From assembly GCA_937862815.1 (NCBI GenBank), contig CALMED010000007.1, positions 1 through 64,000 on the forward strand: DNA of 64,000 nucleotides, in the 5' to 3' direction. Position numbers and translations under genes: made by a program. Of this stretch, positions 1 to 7,664 are shown in pieces. Under the pieces are notes generated by a model, which searched no databases, was not told the DNA's origin, and saw only the letters and a program-made list of their open reading frames with translations. How positions within the stretch are numbered: the first letter of the stretch is position 1; each line of letters starts with the position of its first letter. The DNA comes from an uncultured Chitinophagaceae bacterium. Lineage in GTDB: Bacteria; Bacteroidota; Bacteroidia; Chitinophagales; Chitinophagaceae.

Positions 1-36
1 TATAAAATTAAGACCTTATCTTTTTTCACACTTTCT

Positions 37-81
37 CCCGGCCTTCAGCCGGGACTCCTTCAACCACTCGGACACGTCTCC
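37..81 (-). other. tRNA-Ser-like 5' half (incomplete or degenerate)
   Basis: Read on the minus strand from 81 down, this has a seven-base acceptor-like GGAGACG, then TG, a D arm (TCC, GAGTGGTTGAA, GGA; 72-56) that closely resembles tRNA-Ser, and a perfect hairpin CCCGG/CCGGG (53-49 with 41-37) around the loop CTGAAGG. Read as an anticodon arm the loop would give GAA, which is a Phe and not a Ser anticodon, and one extra base sits before the stem. The 36 bases from there to the window edge contain no recognisable variable arm or T loop (no GTTCRA), so a normal tRNA cannot be completed inside the window. A perfect promoter element lies 10 bases upstream, so it is probably transcribed. It may be a pseudo-tRNA, an interrupted tRNA, or a contig-edge artefact. 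Confidence 0.45.
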
Positions 82-91
82 TTAAGGGCTG

Positions 92-99
92 CAAAAATA
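92..99 (-). promoter_or_regulatory. -7 promoter element before the tRNA-like sequence
   Basis: TATTTTTG on the minus strand, a full match to the Bacteroidota TAnnTTTG element. A TTCG resembling the -33 TTTG lies about 20 bases upstream, inside the end of the TatD gene. It ends 10 bases before the tRNA-like 5' end. Confidence 0.55.
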
Positions 100-111
100 A
101 CAGATTCCGGC

Positions 112-879
112 TTAGCCTTCGAATATTTTTAATGCATTGGCCGTCGTAATACGGGCCAGTTCCTCCGTGCTGCGGCCGGTGGCGGCCGACAAGTCCTCCA
201 GGATGTGTACCAGGTAGGAAGGTTCGTTGCGTTTGCCCCGGTGAGGAACCGGACTGAGGTAGGGGGCATCGGTTTCCAGTACCAGGTGTTCGGGGGGGAT
301 TCCGGACAGTACCTCCGCCAGCCCCGATTTCTTATAGGTGAGCACCCCGCCGATACCCAGCAGGAAACCCTGGCCGATGATCTGTTGCGCTTCTTCCCGG
401 CTGCCTCCGAAACAGTGGAAAATTCCCCGCAGCCGGCCGTCCTGGTACTTTTGTACCGTGGCAATGCATTCGGCCATGGAATTGCGGCTGTGGATCACAA
501 TGGGCAAACTGTAGTGCAGCGCCCAGCGGATCTGCTGCTCAAACACTTCCTGCTGCTGGGCGGTATAGGTCTTGTCCCAGTAGTAGTCAAGACCAATTTC
601 CCCTACCGCCGAAAACCGCCTTTTTCCGAGCCAGGACTCCACCAACTGCAATTCTTTCTCGAAATCAGCGTTAACCGAGCAGGGATGCAGGCCCATCATG
701 GCCACGCAATGGGTGGGGTGCCGTGCTTCCAGTTCCAGGAGTTGGTGGGTTGTTTCGCTGTCAATATGCGGCAGATAAAAGCGGCCCACACCGGCCCGGA
801 TGGCCCGTTCCAGCACCGCTTCCCGGTCGGCGGAAAAGGAATCAAGGTACAAGTGTGTATGGGTGTCAATGAGTTGCAT
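112..879 (-). CDS. TatD family metal-dependent DNase/hydrolase
   Basis: TatD-type TIM-barrel hydrolase, cytoplasmic, predicted divalent-metal-dependent nuclease or deoxyribonuclease. The N-terminal IDTHTHLY gives the paired metal-binding histidines; GEIGLDYYWDK supplies the metal-bridging Glu; IVIHSRN and GIFHCFGG supply further His ligands; the C-terminal LETDAPYLSP is the TatD signature with the catalytic Asp. The length of 255 residues is normal. I start at the ATG at 879 (MQLIDTHTHLY): the only longer reading begins with a TTG that lies inside the promoter element at 886-893. The tRNA-like sequence follows on the same strand about 30 bp after the stop. Family assignment is secure; the in vivo substrate is not. 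Confidence 0.93.
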   Translation of the reverse strand: MQLIDTHTHLYLDSFSADREAVLERAIRAGVGRFYLPHIDSETTHQLLELEARHPTHCVAMMGLHPCSVNADFEKELQLVESWLGKRRFSAVGEIGLDYYWDKTYTAQQQEVFEQQIRWALHYSLPIVIHSRNSMAECIATVQKYQDGRLRGIFHCFGGSREEAQQIIGQGFLLGIGGVLTYKKSGLAEVLSGIPPEHLVLETDAPYLSPVPHRGKRNEPSYLVHILEDLSAATGRSTEELARITTANALKIFEG

Positions 880-885
880 GAAATG

Positions 886-893
886 CAAAGGTA
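886..893 (-). promoter_or_regulatory. -7 element of the TatD gene, 6 nt from ATG
   Basis: TACCTTTG on the minus strand, a full TAnnTTTG match, separated from the ATG at 879 by six bases. Transcription would start at or next to the start codon, so the mRNA is predicted to be leaderless or nearly so. Confidence 0.6.
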
Positions 894-1024
894 CAGGAGA
901 GGCTTTTACCGGATCCGGCCAACCCGGGTACCTGCAGGATTTTTTTTTAAGGATTTTAAACCAGCACTTCCTTTAACGGTCTTTACTTTGTTTCCATCAT
1001 TTTAAACCAAAAAAGGCGTATAAC

Positions 1025-1906
1025 ATGAAAACAATGAGCATGATTACCAAAAGCATACTGCTGGTGTTGTTAACCGGCGGTATCCTGTTTACTTCCTGTA
1101 AAAAAGAGGGAAAAATATCGGCCCAGGATGAAGAAGCCACCCTGGAAAGCACCGTGAACGACGCAGAGGCCGACGGCGCCTTTGATGAAGTATTCAATAC
1201 CACCATGGGCATTGGCGTGGAAGCCGGTGACGATATCGGTCTGACCGGTGGCATTGGCGTTTTTGGCCGGATGGAAGGCGATGTATCCGGTCGCGGACAG
1301 CGTTGCTTTACCCTTACGGTAACACCCACCGCTCCCGGCGCTTTCCCCAAGACGGTTGTACTTGATTTTAAAGACGGTTGCCTGGGACCCGACGGCAAAC
1401 TCCGCAAAGGCAAAATCATTACCGTATACACCGGTCCCATGCGGGCTCCGGGCAGCAAGGCCACTACCACCTTTGATGGCTACAAAGTTGACAGCATGAA
1501 AGTAGAAGGCACGCACGAAGTGGTGAATAACAGCACCAGCAATAACCGAATTCTCACCGTACGGGTAATTGGCGCCAAGCTGACCTGGGACAGCGGCCGC
1601 TGGGTGCGTTGGAGCACCGTTCGTACCACCACCCAGTTGGAAGGCAATGGTACACCTGCGTTTCCCATGGACGATGTATTTCAGATAACAGGTGCCGGTC
1701 GCGGCGAAAACAGCCGGGGTATCACCTGGGCGCATGAAATTACAGAACCCCTCATTAAGCGCTTCGCCTGCCGCTGGATTTCAAAGGGGATTGTTCGCAT
1801 CAAATACAACGCTGTATTCGGTTTGCTGGATTTTGGTGATGGCCGGTGCGACAACAAAGCCACCCTCACCATCAACGGACGAACCAAAGAAATTACACTC
1901 CGTTAA
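1025..1906 (+). CDS. Hypothetical exported lipoprotein
   Basis: A 293-residue protein with a lipoprotein signal: basic start, hydrophobic stretch SILLVLLTGGILF, then the lipobox TSC with Cys near residue 27 and KKEGK after it. The mature part has an acidic, low-complexity segment (about 30-55) and then a beta-rich region with paired motifs DFKDGCLGPDGKLRKGK and FGDGRCDNKATLTINGR, each carrying a Cys; these may form a disulphide or mark two related halves. Proteins of this general look are common in Bacteroidota but I know no function. It is monocistronic: a strong hairpin terminator follows at 1979. Localisation is presumably a membrane surface. ATGs at codons 4 and 6 are possible alternative starts. 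Confidence 0.8.
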   Translation: MKTMSMITKSILLVLLTGGILFTSCKKEGKISAQDEEATLESTVNDAEADGAFDEVFNTTMGIGVEAGDDIGLTGGIGVFGRMEGDVSGRGQRCFTLTVTPTAPGAFPKTVVLDFKDGCLGPDGKLRKGKIITVYTGPMRAPGSKATTTFDGYKVDSMKVEGTHEVVNNSTSNNRILTVRVIGAKLTWDSGRWVRWSTVRTTTQLEGNGTPAFPMDDVFQITGAGRGENSRGITWAHEITEPLIKRFACRWISKGIVRIKYNAVFGLLDFGDGRCDNKATLTINGRTKEITLR

Positions 1907-1950
1907 AAATTTCACTTGGAAGTAATCTAAAAGTTATTGTACCTTTAGAT

Positions 1951-2013
1951 CAGTTTTCATAGGGTACGGATTAAAAACGGGCCAGGGTGTCTACCCCGGC
2001 CCTCCTTTTTTTT
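1951..2013 (+). ncRNA. Candidate small RNA between promoter and terminator
   Basis: After the lipoprotein stop there is TTG (1916-1918), 21 bases, then TACCTTTA (1940-1947; 7 of 8 to the -7 consensus), about 30 bases with no ORF, and then the terminator at 1979-2013. A short untranslated transcript of about 60 nt is one reading; the other is simply the 3' end of the upstream gene. Confidence 0.25.
1979..2013 (+). terminator. Hairpin terminator after lipoprotein gene
   Basis: GGGCC-A-GGGT / ACCC-C-GGCCC stem (1979-1988 with 1993-2002) with the loop GTCT, followed by TCC and eight T. One A/C mismatch lies inside the stem. Confidence 0.85.
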
Positions 2014-2023
2014 AGCCCTTTTC

Positions 2024-2650
2024 CTATTCTATCGTCTTGAAAACGAATCCTTTACGTTTTAACTCCTCCAGGGCAGGCTTTAGTATTTTTACGATTTTTG
2101 GATACGTCTTTTTACTATCGTGAAATACGATAACCGAACCGCTCCTGCTGTGTTTTTTCAGGTAATGCAGGCTTTTTTCGGCCGGAACCCGTGCATCAAA
2201 ATCGGCGCTCAGCAAACTCCACATAATAATCCGGAACGGCCGTTCTCCTTCCTGCAGCAGTTTAGCCTGGAAGGGTGTAATGCGGCCGTAAGGTGGGCGG
2301 AACAGGTCTGAATCAATCCACCGGGCGGCTTCCTGTACATCGCCCAGCCAGGTGTGGTCATCGGTCTTCCAACCATTCAGGTGGTGGTGGGTATGATTGC
2401 CGGTACGATGTCCTTCCAGCAGGATGCGCCGGTAAATATCCGGGTGCTCCTGCACGTTTTTCCCCACGCAGAAAAAGGTGGCTTTGGCCTCAAATTCCTG
2501 CAGTACATCCAGCACATACGGCGTTGCTTCCGGATGCGGTCCATCGTCAAATGTGAGATAAACGACCTTCTCCCGGGTGGGTTGCTCCCAAACGAGCCCC
2601 CGCGGGTACATCCGTCGCATACACCAGGGCGCTGTAACCAGGTAAAACAT
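2024..2650 (-). CDS. Polysaccharide deacetylase (NodB/CE4 family)
   Basis: A 208-residue NodB-homology protein that should remove N-acetyl groups from a polysaccharide such as peptidoglycan or chitin oligomers. Motif 1 is TFDDGPHP with D35/D36; motif 2 is HTHHH around residues 86-90 (HxxxH metal site); motif 3 is FRPPYGR; a later SADFD and the closing VIVFHDS supply the remaining active-site positions. The protein is short and is almost the bare catalytic domain. The N-terminus (MFYLVTAPWCMRRMYPRG) is not a convincing cleavable signal; it may be a weak anchor or the protein may be cytoplasmic. It stands 114 bp downstream of the ARPP-1 gene on the same strand. Substrate unknown. Confidence 0.9.
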   Translation of the reverse strand: MFYLVTAPWCMRRMYPRGLVWEQPTREKVVYLTFDDGPHPEATPYVLDVLQEFEAKATFFCVGKNVQEHPDIYRRILLEGHRTGNHTHHHLNGWKTDDHTWLGDVQEAARWIDSDLFRPPYGRITPFQAKLLQEGERPFRIIMWSLLSADFDARVPAEKSLHYLKKHSRSGSVIVFHDSKKTYPKIVKILKPALEELKRKGFVFKTIE

Positions 2651-2764
2651 AGGGTGAAGTTACTTGATTCCTCACGGATGCTGCAGCAGCAGGCGTCAAA
2701 GAGTTGAATAAAATACGGGGGAAAAAGACTGCAGGATTGCCTCCGATACACCAGCTGTATCCAA

Positions 2765-3700
2765 TCAAAAGCCAGTTATCTGGATCAGTTGTCCCTTGAA
2801 GTACAACCGCTTGCCTCTCTTTGCCAGGAAGCGTTGTTGCGAAGCAGGGCTGAGCATCTCGGCTGCATATGCTGTTGCGTTCCGGTAATCCTCTTTACCG
2901 GCAGTGCTACCCAGCCAGGCTTCTGCCAGGTATTTCTCCAGCAGGAGGGGAAGGGTTTGATAAAACAGCGACTCGCTCAGCAGCAGATCGGCCCCCAGCA
3001 CCTTCCCGTTGGCCACCGCCAGAATGCCGCAGTAGTTGCTGTCTTTCCCAATGAGTTGCTGCTGCAGTTCCGCCAGACAGGCACGCAGGGTATCGGCTGT
3101 TTTTCCCTTATGTGTCAAGGCTGCATACGATGTGCTGCCACGCTGGTTGCGTTCCTGCAACAGTTGGCGGATAGCGTTCCAGATAAGTGTCTGGTTTTGC
3201 GTACTGTCAATTAATTGCTGCAGTCCTGTTGCCACCTGTCCACCATAGGCAAAGGGTTTTTCCCGTTTGCTCCAGCGTCCTTCTTCAATGCAGAAAACAG
3301 GTACCGTATGCACCTGGGTGCCCGGCTCCAGGAGGGTGTCTCTGGCAAAAACACGATCCTGCCGGCCGCCTAAGAGGATGTCTCCGCTCCGGATCAGCAG
3401 GGGCTTGTTGGAATTGTTTTCCACCAGCACCTGCCCGATGTTGTCCAGCATAAACGGGCCTCTTTCTTTTATGGCAACACTACCCGTTTTCAGTCCTTCC
3501 CGCAGCAGGAGAAAACGGGAGCTGCCTGTACTGTCAGGCGCTGCTTCAGCAGCAGTAACCCGCTTGATGGGAAACAAGGTGAGCCGTCCGCAAACAACAG
3601 CACTGTCGTGCAGCACGTTCACTGCCGGTAACCGGAAGGCTTCCTGGGCCGTTACCTGCGCCAGTGACAGGATGAAAAGTAAGAGTATGGGGTAGCGCAT
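2765..3700 (-). CDS. Secreted ARPP-1 domain protein
   Basis: A 311-residue protein with a clean signal peptide (MRYPILLLFILSLAQVTAQ). The body matches what I recall of the ARPP-1 family: a region like GSVAIKERGPFMLDNIGQVL, then VENNSNKPLLIRSGDILLGG, the GGRQDRVFARDTLLEPGT stretch and the CIEEGRWSK motif (about residues 70-150). ARPP-1 proteins have no firmly assigned biochemical role. The C-terminal half is alpha-rich and ends in an oligomeric-looking helix region (residues 160-300). Export of this protein distinguishes it from most family members I know of. It is divergent from gltX, with a 109 bp shared upstream region, and may be cotranscribed with the deacetylase gene downstream. Family call from memory, function unknown. 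Confidence 0.7.
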   Translation of the reverse strand: MRYPILLLFILSLAQVTAQEAFRLPAVNVLHDSAVVCGRLTLFPIKRVTAAEAAPDSTGSSRFLLLREGLKTGSVAIKERGPFMLDNIGQVLVENNSNKPLLIRSGDILLGGRQDRVFARDTLLEPGTQVHTVPVFCIEEGRWSKREKPFAYGGQVATGLQQLIDSTQNQTLIWNAIRQLLQERNQRGSTSYAALTHKGKTADTLRACLAELQQQLIGKDSNYCGILAVANGKVLGADLLLSESLFYQTLPLLLEKYLAEAWLGSTAGKEDYRNATAYAAEMLSPASQQRFLAKRGKRLYFKGQLIQITGF

Positions 3701-3797
3701 GTCTGTAACACAACTGCTGCCGCAGCCGTTTTCCGCGGTTAAAATAGTTCATTTCTGCTGAAACCATTCGGGCGGAGAGGAAAATGCCGGATACGGT

Positions 3798-3805
3798 TAT
3801 CTTTG
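3798..3805 (+). promoter_or_regulatory. -7 element of gltX, 4 nt from ATG
   Basis: TATCTTTG, a full TAnnTTTG match, with four bases (CCGC) before the ATG at 3810. No clear -33 TTTG is seen. Predicts a leaderless gltX mRNA. Confidence 0.65.
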
Positions 3806-3809
3806 CCGC

Positions 3810-5324
3810 ATGAGTGTACGTGTTCGATTTGCACCCAGTCCCACCGGTGGCCTCCACCTGGGCGGCGTGCGTACGGTATTATACAACTACCTGTTTGCCC
3901 GTCACCACGGTGGGGTCTTTGTGTTACGTATTGAAGATACCGATCAGAGCCGTTATGTGGAAGGGGCGGAGCAGTACATCTACGATTGCCTGCGCTGGTG
4001 TGGCCTGGAGCCGGATGAGAGTCCGGTTCATGGTGGCGGCTACGGTCCCTACCGCCAGAGCGAGCGGAAAGACCTGTACCGGAAGTACGCCCAGCAGCTG
4101 GTGGCCAACGGGTATGCCTACTACGCCTTTGATACGCCCGAAGAGCTGGATGCCATGCGGCAGGCAAACAAAACAGAGAGCAATCCCACACCGCAGTATG
4201 ATCACACCCTGCGGAAGAAGATGCGGAACAGTCTTACGATGACCGATGCGGAGGTCCGCTCCCTGCTGGAACAGGGCACACCCTATGTAATACGGATCAA
4301 AATGCCGGAGAACGATGTGGTTTCCTTTGACGACATGATCCGCGGGGAGATCCGCTATGAAACCGGCCTGGTGGACGATAAAGTGCTGCTGAAAGCGGAT
4401 GGAATGCCCACCTATCACCTTGCGGTGGTGGTGGATGATTATCTCATGCAGATCACCCACGCCTTCCGCGGTGAGGAATGGTTGCCCAGCGCGCCGGTAC
4501 ACCTGCTGCTGTGGAAGTACCTGGGCTGGGAGCAGGAAATGCCCCGCTGGGCGCACCTGCCGCTGATCCTGGGACCAGGCGGAAAGCTCAGCAAGCGCGA
4601 CGGAGCGAAATACGGTTTCCCGGTATATGCCATGAACTGGACTGACCCGCTTACCGGCACCATCACAGAAGGTTTCCGGGAACGGGGGTTTTTGCCCGAA
4701 GCCTTCATCAATCTGCTGGCCTTGCTGGGATGGAACAACGGAACGGAACAGGAACTGTTCAGTACGGAAGAGCTGGTGGCGGCTTTTGATATGGAGCGGG
4801 TACACAAGGGTGGCGCCCGGTTTGATTTTGAAAAAGCCCGCTGGTTCAACCACGAATGGATCAAGCGTCTGCCCGATGCAGAACTGACCGCACTGGTTGC
4901 CCCCTTGCTGCAGCAGGCCGGGTTGGATGCCCTGGACGACACGTATCTCCGCGTGGTGGTGGGCCTGGTGAAAGAGCGCTGCACCCTGCTGCCCGATTTT
5001 GTGGAGCAGGCAGCATTTTTCTACCGCGATCCGGAAACACCCGATACAGATGCGATACGGCCGAAGTGGACGCCGGAGAAAACGGCTTTCTTTACGGCAT
5101 TCTGTACGGGGCTGCAGGAACTTGCTTTGTGGGACCTGGCTGCCATAGAACAGTTGTTCAAAGATCTTGCCGCTGAAAAACAGATCAAACCCGGCGAACT
5201 GCAGTTGCCGCTGCGCATTATGCTGGTGGGGGGGAAGTTTGGTCCGGGTGTGTTCCAGATTGCCGCCTGCATTGGCCGCGATGCCGTGATCCGCCGCATC
5301 GAAAAGGCTATTACGTTACTTTAA
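3810..5324 (+). CDS. gltX: Glutamate--tRNA ligase
   Basis: Class I aminoacyl-tRNA synthetase charging tRNA-Glu with glutamate, cytoplasmic and essential. The ATP-binding HIGH-type motif is in FAPSPTGGLHLGGVR (residues 7-20) and the KMSKS-type motif in GGKLSKRDGAK (about residue 260). LRIEDTDQSRY and DGMPTYHLAVVVDD are typical GluRS catalytic-core segments, and the C-terminal 170 residues form the helical anticodon-binding region. The length of 504 residues is normal. The ATG lies four bases after a perfect promoter element. Its stop overlaps the stop of the convergent aldo/keto reductase gene (shared TTAA). Confidence 0.97.
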   Translation: MSVRVRFAPSPTGGLHLGGVRTVLYNYLFARHHGGVFVLRIEDTDQSRYVEGAEQYIYDCLRWCGLEPDESPVHGGGYGPYRQSERKDLYRKYAQQLVANGYAYYAFDTPEELDAMRQANKTESNPTPQYDHTLRKKMRNSLTMTDAEVRSLLEQGTPYVIRIKMPENDVVSFDDMIRGEIRYETGLVDDKVLLKADGMPTYHLAVVVDDYLMQITHAFRGEEWLPSAPVHLLLWKYLGWEQEMPRWAHLPLILGPGGKLSKRDGAKYGFPVYAMNWTDPLTGTITEGFRERGFLPEAFINLLALLGWNNGTEQELFSTEELVAAFDMERVHKGGARFDFEKARWFNHEWIKRLPDAELTALVAPLLQQAGLDALDDTYLRVVVGLVKERCTLLPDFVEQAAFFYRDPETPDTDAIRPKWTPEKTAFFTAFCTGLQELALWDLAAIEQLFKDLAAEKQIKPGELQLPLRIMLVGGKFGPGVFQIAACIGRDAVIRRIEKAITLL

Positions 5325-6310
5325 CCCTGCTCCCGTATCAGTTGCATCAGGGGAATGAAAGCAGTGCTTCCCAGCGATTCGATCCATTCCCTGTCCGTCG
5401 CTTCCAGCTGAAACAAACCGCTGGTATTGGCCGCTACCTGTTCCGGTGTGCGGATACCGGGAATCACCACCGACACTTCTTCATAACTGCATACATAACT
5501 GAGTGCCAGTTGGGTGCGGGTACAATTATATTTTTCACACAGTTGCCACAAAGGTGCCGTTGCTTCGGCCGCTGCGGCCAGCACTTCCGGCGTGAGCCGT
5601 CTTTTGCGGTGATCGGCAGCTTCAAACCGGGCTTCTTTGTCAAATTTTCCCGTAAGTAATCCAAACTGCAACGGCATGCGGGCAATGATGCCGTAACCCT
5701 GGCGGGCTGCCCGCCGCAGCAGGGGCAGGGCCGCCTGGTTGATGAGGTTCAGTACCAGTTGGAAACCATTCCCTTTTTGTTGGTTCATCAGAAAACCGGC
5801 ATCGGCTTCCGGTTCAAACGTGTTGAGGGAAAGTCCCCAGTACCGGATTTTCCCCTGCCGTTGCAGCTGTTCCATGGCTTCGATGCAACTGCCTTCCTGC
5901 AGGTGGGGAAACCGGGCGGTGTGCAACTGGTAGTAGTCAATCGTATCGCGCCGCAGACGCCGCAGGGAGGTTTCGCAGGCGCTTACGATATGAGCAGCGC
6001 TGTAATCAACCGTAAACCGGTTGTCGCGGGCCACGTTACCCACCTTGGTGGCAATGATCACATCGCTCCGCAGGCCAATGGTTTCACCCAGCAGCGCTTC
6101 GGAGTGTCCCAGCCCGTAGATGTCGGCCGTATCAAAAAAATTGATCCCCGCGTCCAGTGCCGCATGAATGGCAGCCCGGGACGTGGCATCATCGGTCTTA
6201 CCCCAGCCGATGGGCGTCGTTCCCACCACGGCATCGCCCCCGATGGCCCAGGCACCGAAACCGATTTCGCTTACGTGCAGATCTGTATGACCAAATTTCC
6301 GGTAGCGCAT
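5321..6310 (-). CDS. Aldo/keto reductase
   Basis: NADPH-dependent aldo/keto reductase of 329 residues, cytoplasmic. The catalytic tetrad is visible: D60 (NFFDTADIYG), Y65, K89 (VIIATKVGN) and H130 (YYQLHTARF). The fold runs through to EEVSVVIPGIRTPEQVAAN near the C-terminus, the family's cofactor-binding segment. It resembles the YajO/Tas-like branch often annotated as general stress or aldehyde reductases; no specific substrate can be given. It converges on gltX with overlapping stops and is divergent from the B12-binding protein gene (58 bp apart). Confidence 0.92.
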   Translation of the reverse strand: MRYRKFGHTDLHVSEIGFGAWAIGGDAVVGTTPIGWGKTDDATSRAAIHAALDAGINFFDTADIYGLGHSEALLGETIGLRSDVIIATKVGNVARDNRFTVDYSAAHIVSACETSLRRLRRDTIDYYQLHTARFPHLQEGSCIEAMEQLQRQGKIRYWGLSLNTFEPEADAGFLMNQQKGNGFQLVLNLINQAALPLLRRAARQGYGIIARMPLQFGLLTGKFDKEARFEAADHRKRRLTPEVLAAAAEATAPLWQLCEKYNCTRTQLALSYVCSYEEVSVVIPGIRTPEQVAANTSGLFQLEATDREWIESLGSTAFIPLMQLIREQG

Positions 6311-6368
6311 GATCTAAGTTACGAAGCGGTTTCCCGAAAGGCTGTATTTTAGCGCATCAATTTATGCC

Positions 6369-6776
6369 ATGAAACGACCAATACGGGTATTAGTTGCCAA
6401 AGTGGGACTGGATGGCCACGACCGGGGCGCCAAAATCATTGCCACTGCTTTACGCGACGCGGGGATGGAAGTTATTTACACCGGGCTGCGGCAAACGCCG
6501 GAGATGGTGGTACAGGCGGCCCTGCAGGAAGATGTGGATGCCATCGGTATCAGTATTCTCAGTGGCGCTCACATGACCATATTCCCCAAAGTGCTGGCCC
6601 TGATGCAGGAGCACAAGATGAATGACGTTTTGCTCACCGGTGGCGGCATTATTCCCGATGAAGACATGGAGCAACTGGCTGCCCTGGGCGCAGGGAAGCT
6701 TTTTCATCCAGGGGCCAATACCCACGAAATTGCTGACTATATAGCCGACTGGGTAGCCGCTCACCGTAATTTCTGA
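6369..6776 (+). CDS. Cobalamin-binding subunit, methylmalonyl-CoA mutase type
   Basis: A free-standing B12-binding domain of 135 residues. DGHDRG at 15-20 is the DxHxxG motif whose His17 would coordinate cobalt; SILSGAH (about 62-68) and LLTGGGIIP (about 93-101) are the other two cobalamin-contacting loops. It matches the C-terminal domain of methylmalonyl-CoA mutase or the small subunit of split mutases such as isobutyryl-CoA mutase type enzymes. No catalytic large subunit lies in this window, so the partner must be encoded elsewhere; methylmalonyl-CoA epimerase is at 37 kb. Monocistronic, 49 bp before an outer-membrane protein gene. Confidence 0.9.
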   Translation: MKRPIRVLVAKVGLDGHDRGAKIIATALRDAGMEVIYTGLRQTPEMVVQAALQEDVDAIGISILSGAHMTIFPKVLALMQEHKMNDVLLTGGGIIPDEDMEQLAALGAGKLFHPGANTHEIADYIADWVAAHRNF

Positions 6777-6825
6777 TAACGGAACGGGGTTTGTTTTTTT
6801 TGAGTATTTTGCTCCAAAATACCAC

Positions 6826-7488
6826 ATGAAACAACTTATCACTTTCATCCTGGCCGGCCTCTTATTATCAACCGGCACAACGGCTCAAAGCGTTTCTTCC
6901 AAAAATAAATCTAATTGGTATGTAACCGATGCCGGTGACCTGGCCACGGTTTCCTTCAGCAATGTGTCGCGGAATGGCAACCAGCTGACCAATATGCCCC
7001 GCCTGGTGATGCTCTACAGCAGCACCCTCATCAACCATGATTTCAGCGAGGACGTGGGCGTATTCTTTGGGTTTTCGGGACGCAACCTGGGATTGATTTA
7101 CAACGACAACGACAGTGTGCGCTTTAAGAGAAGGGTCATAACCCTGGGTGTACCGGCCGGCTTTAAATTCGGAAACCTGGAAAAGGGAACCTATTTATTT
7201 GTGGGCGCCGAAGCCGATTTTGCCATTAACTACAAAGAAAAACGTTTCCTCAACGGAAAGAAAACAGACAAAAGCAATACCTGGTTCGGCAAGCAGACAC
7301 CGTTGTTTATGCCGTCGGTATTCGCCGGCTTCGTGGTGCACCACCTGGGCCTGAAAGCGCAGTATTTCCCTAATAACTTTTTCAATCCTTCCTACCAGTC
7401 GAATAACCAGCAACCCTTTGCCGGCATGGAGGCGCAGATTTTTGCCTTGTCGCTCTGCTATGATCTGCCCCGGGGGAGGAAGAAATAA
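6826..7488 (+). CDS. Hypothetical outer-membrane beta-barrel protein
   Basis: A 220-residue protein with signal peptide MKQLITFILAGLLLSTGTTAQ. After the signal the sequence alternates hydrophobic and polar residues with aromatic-ended strands (VMLYSSTLINHDF, VGVFFGFSGRNLGLIY, FALSLCYDLPRGRKK), the pattern of a small 8-10-stranded barrel, although the end is basic and not an aromatic terminus. No known family could be named. An inverted repeat follows it at 7503. Function unknown. Confidence 0.8.
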   Translation: MKQLITFILAGLLLSTGTTAQSVSSKNKSNWYVTDAGDLATVSFSNVSRNGNQLTNMPRLVMLYSSTLINHDFSEDVGVFFGFSGRNLGLIYNDNDSVRFKRRVITLGVPAGFKFGNLEKGTYLFVGAEADFAINYKEKRFLNGKKTDKSNTWFGKQTPLFMPSVFAGFVVHHLGLKAQYFPNNFFNPSYQSNNQQPFAGMEAQIFALSLCYDLPRGRKK

Positions 7489-7502
7489 TTTTTTTATGCA
7501 GC

Positions 7503-7557
7503 AAGACCTGTAAGGTTTGCCGGGCGGCGTAGCTGCGCTGCCAACCTTATAGGTCTT
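7503..7557. repeat. Imperfect inverted repeat, possible terminator element
   Basis: AAGACCTGTAAGGTTTG (7503-7519) pairs with CCAACCTTATAGGTCTT (7541-7557), 15 of 17 positions, around a GC-rich centre, and runs into seven T. Intergenic repeats with arms of this kind (AAGACCT...AGGTCTT) are familiar from Bacteroidota genomes. The right part is repeated in degraded form at 7577-7601. Confidence 0.65.
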
Positions 7558-7664
7558 TTTTTGTCCGGGCATTGTTCTGCGCTGCCATCCTTTTAGATCT
7601 CTTTTACTTCAGGTTGCTTTTCCTCCTTGTTCTCATCACCTCGTATCTTTACCCAAAAATTGCC

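Noticed and set aside
7572..7664. N-terminal extension of the enoyl-CoA hydratase
   Set aside because: It contains a promoter-like element and the repeat; the family starts at the ATG at 7665.
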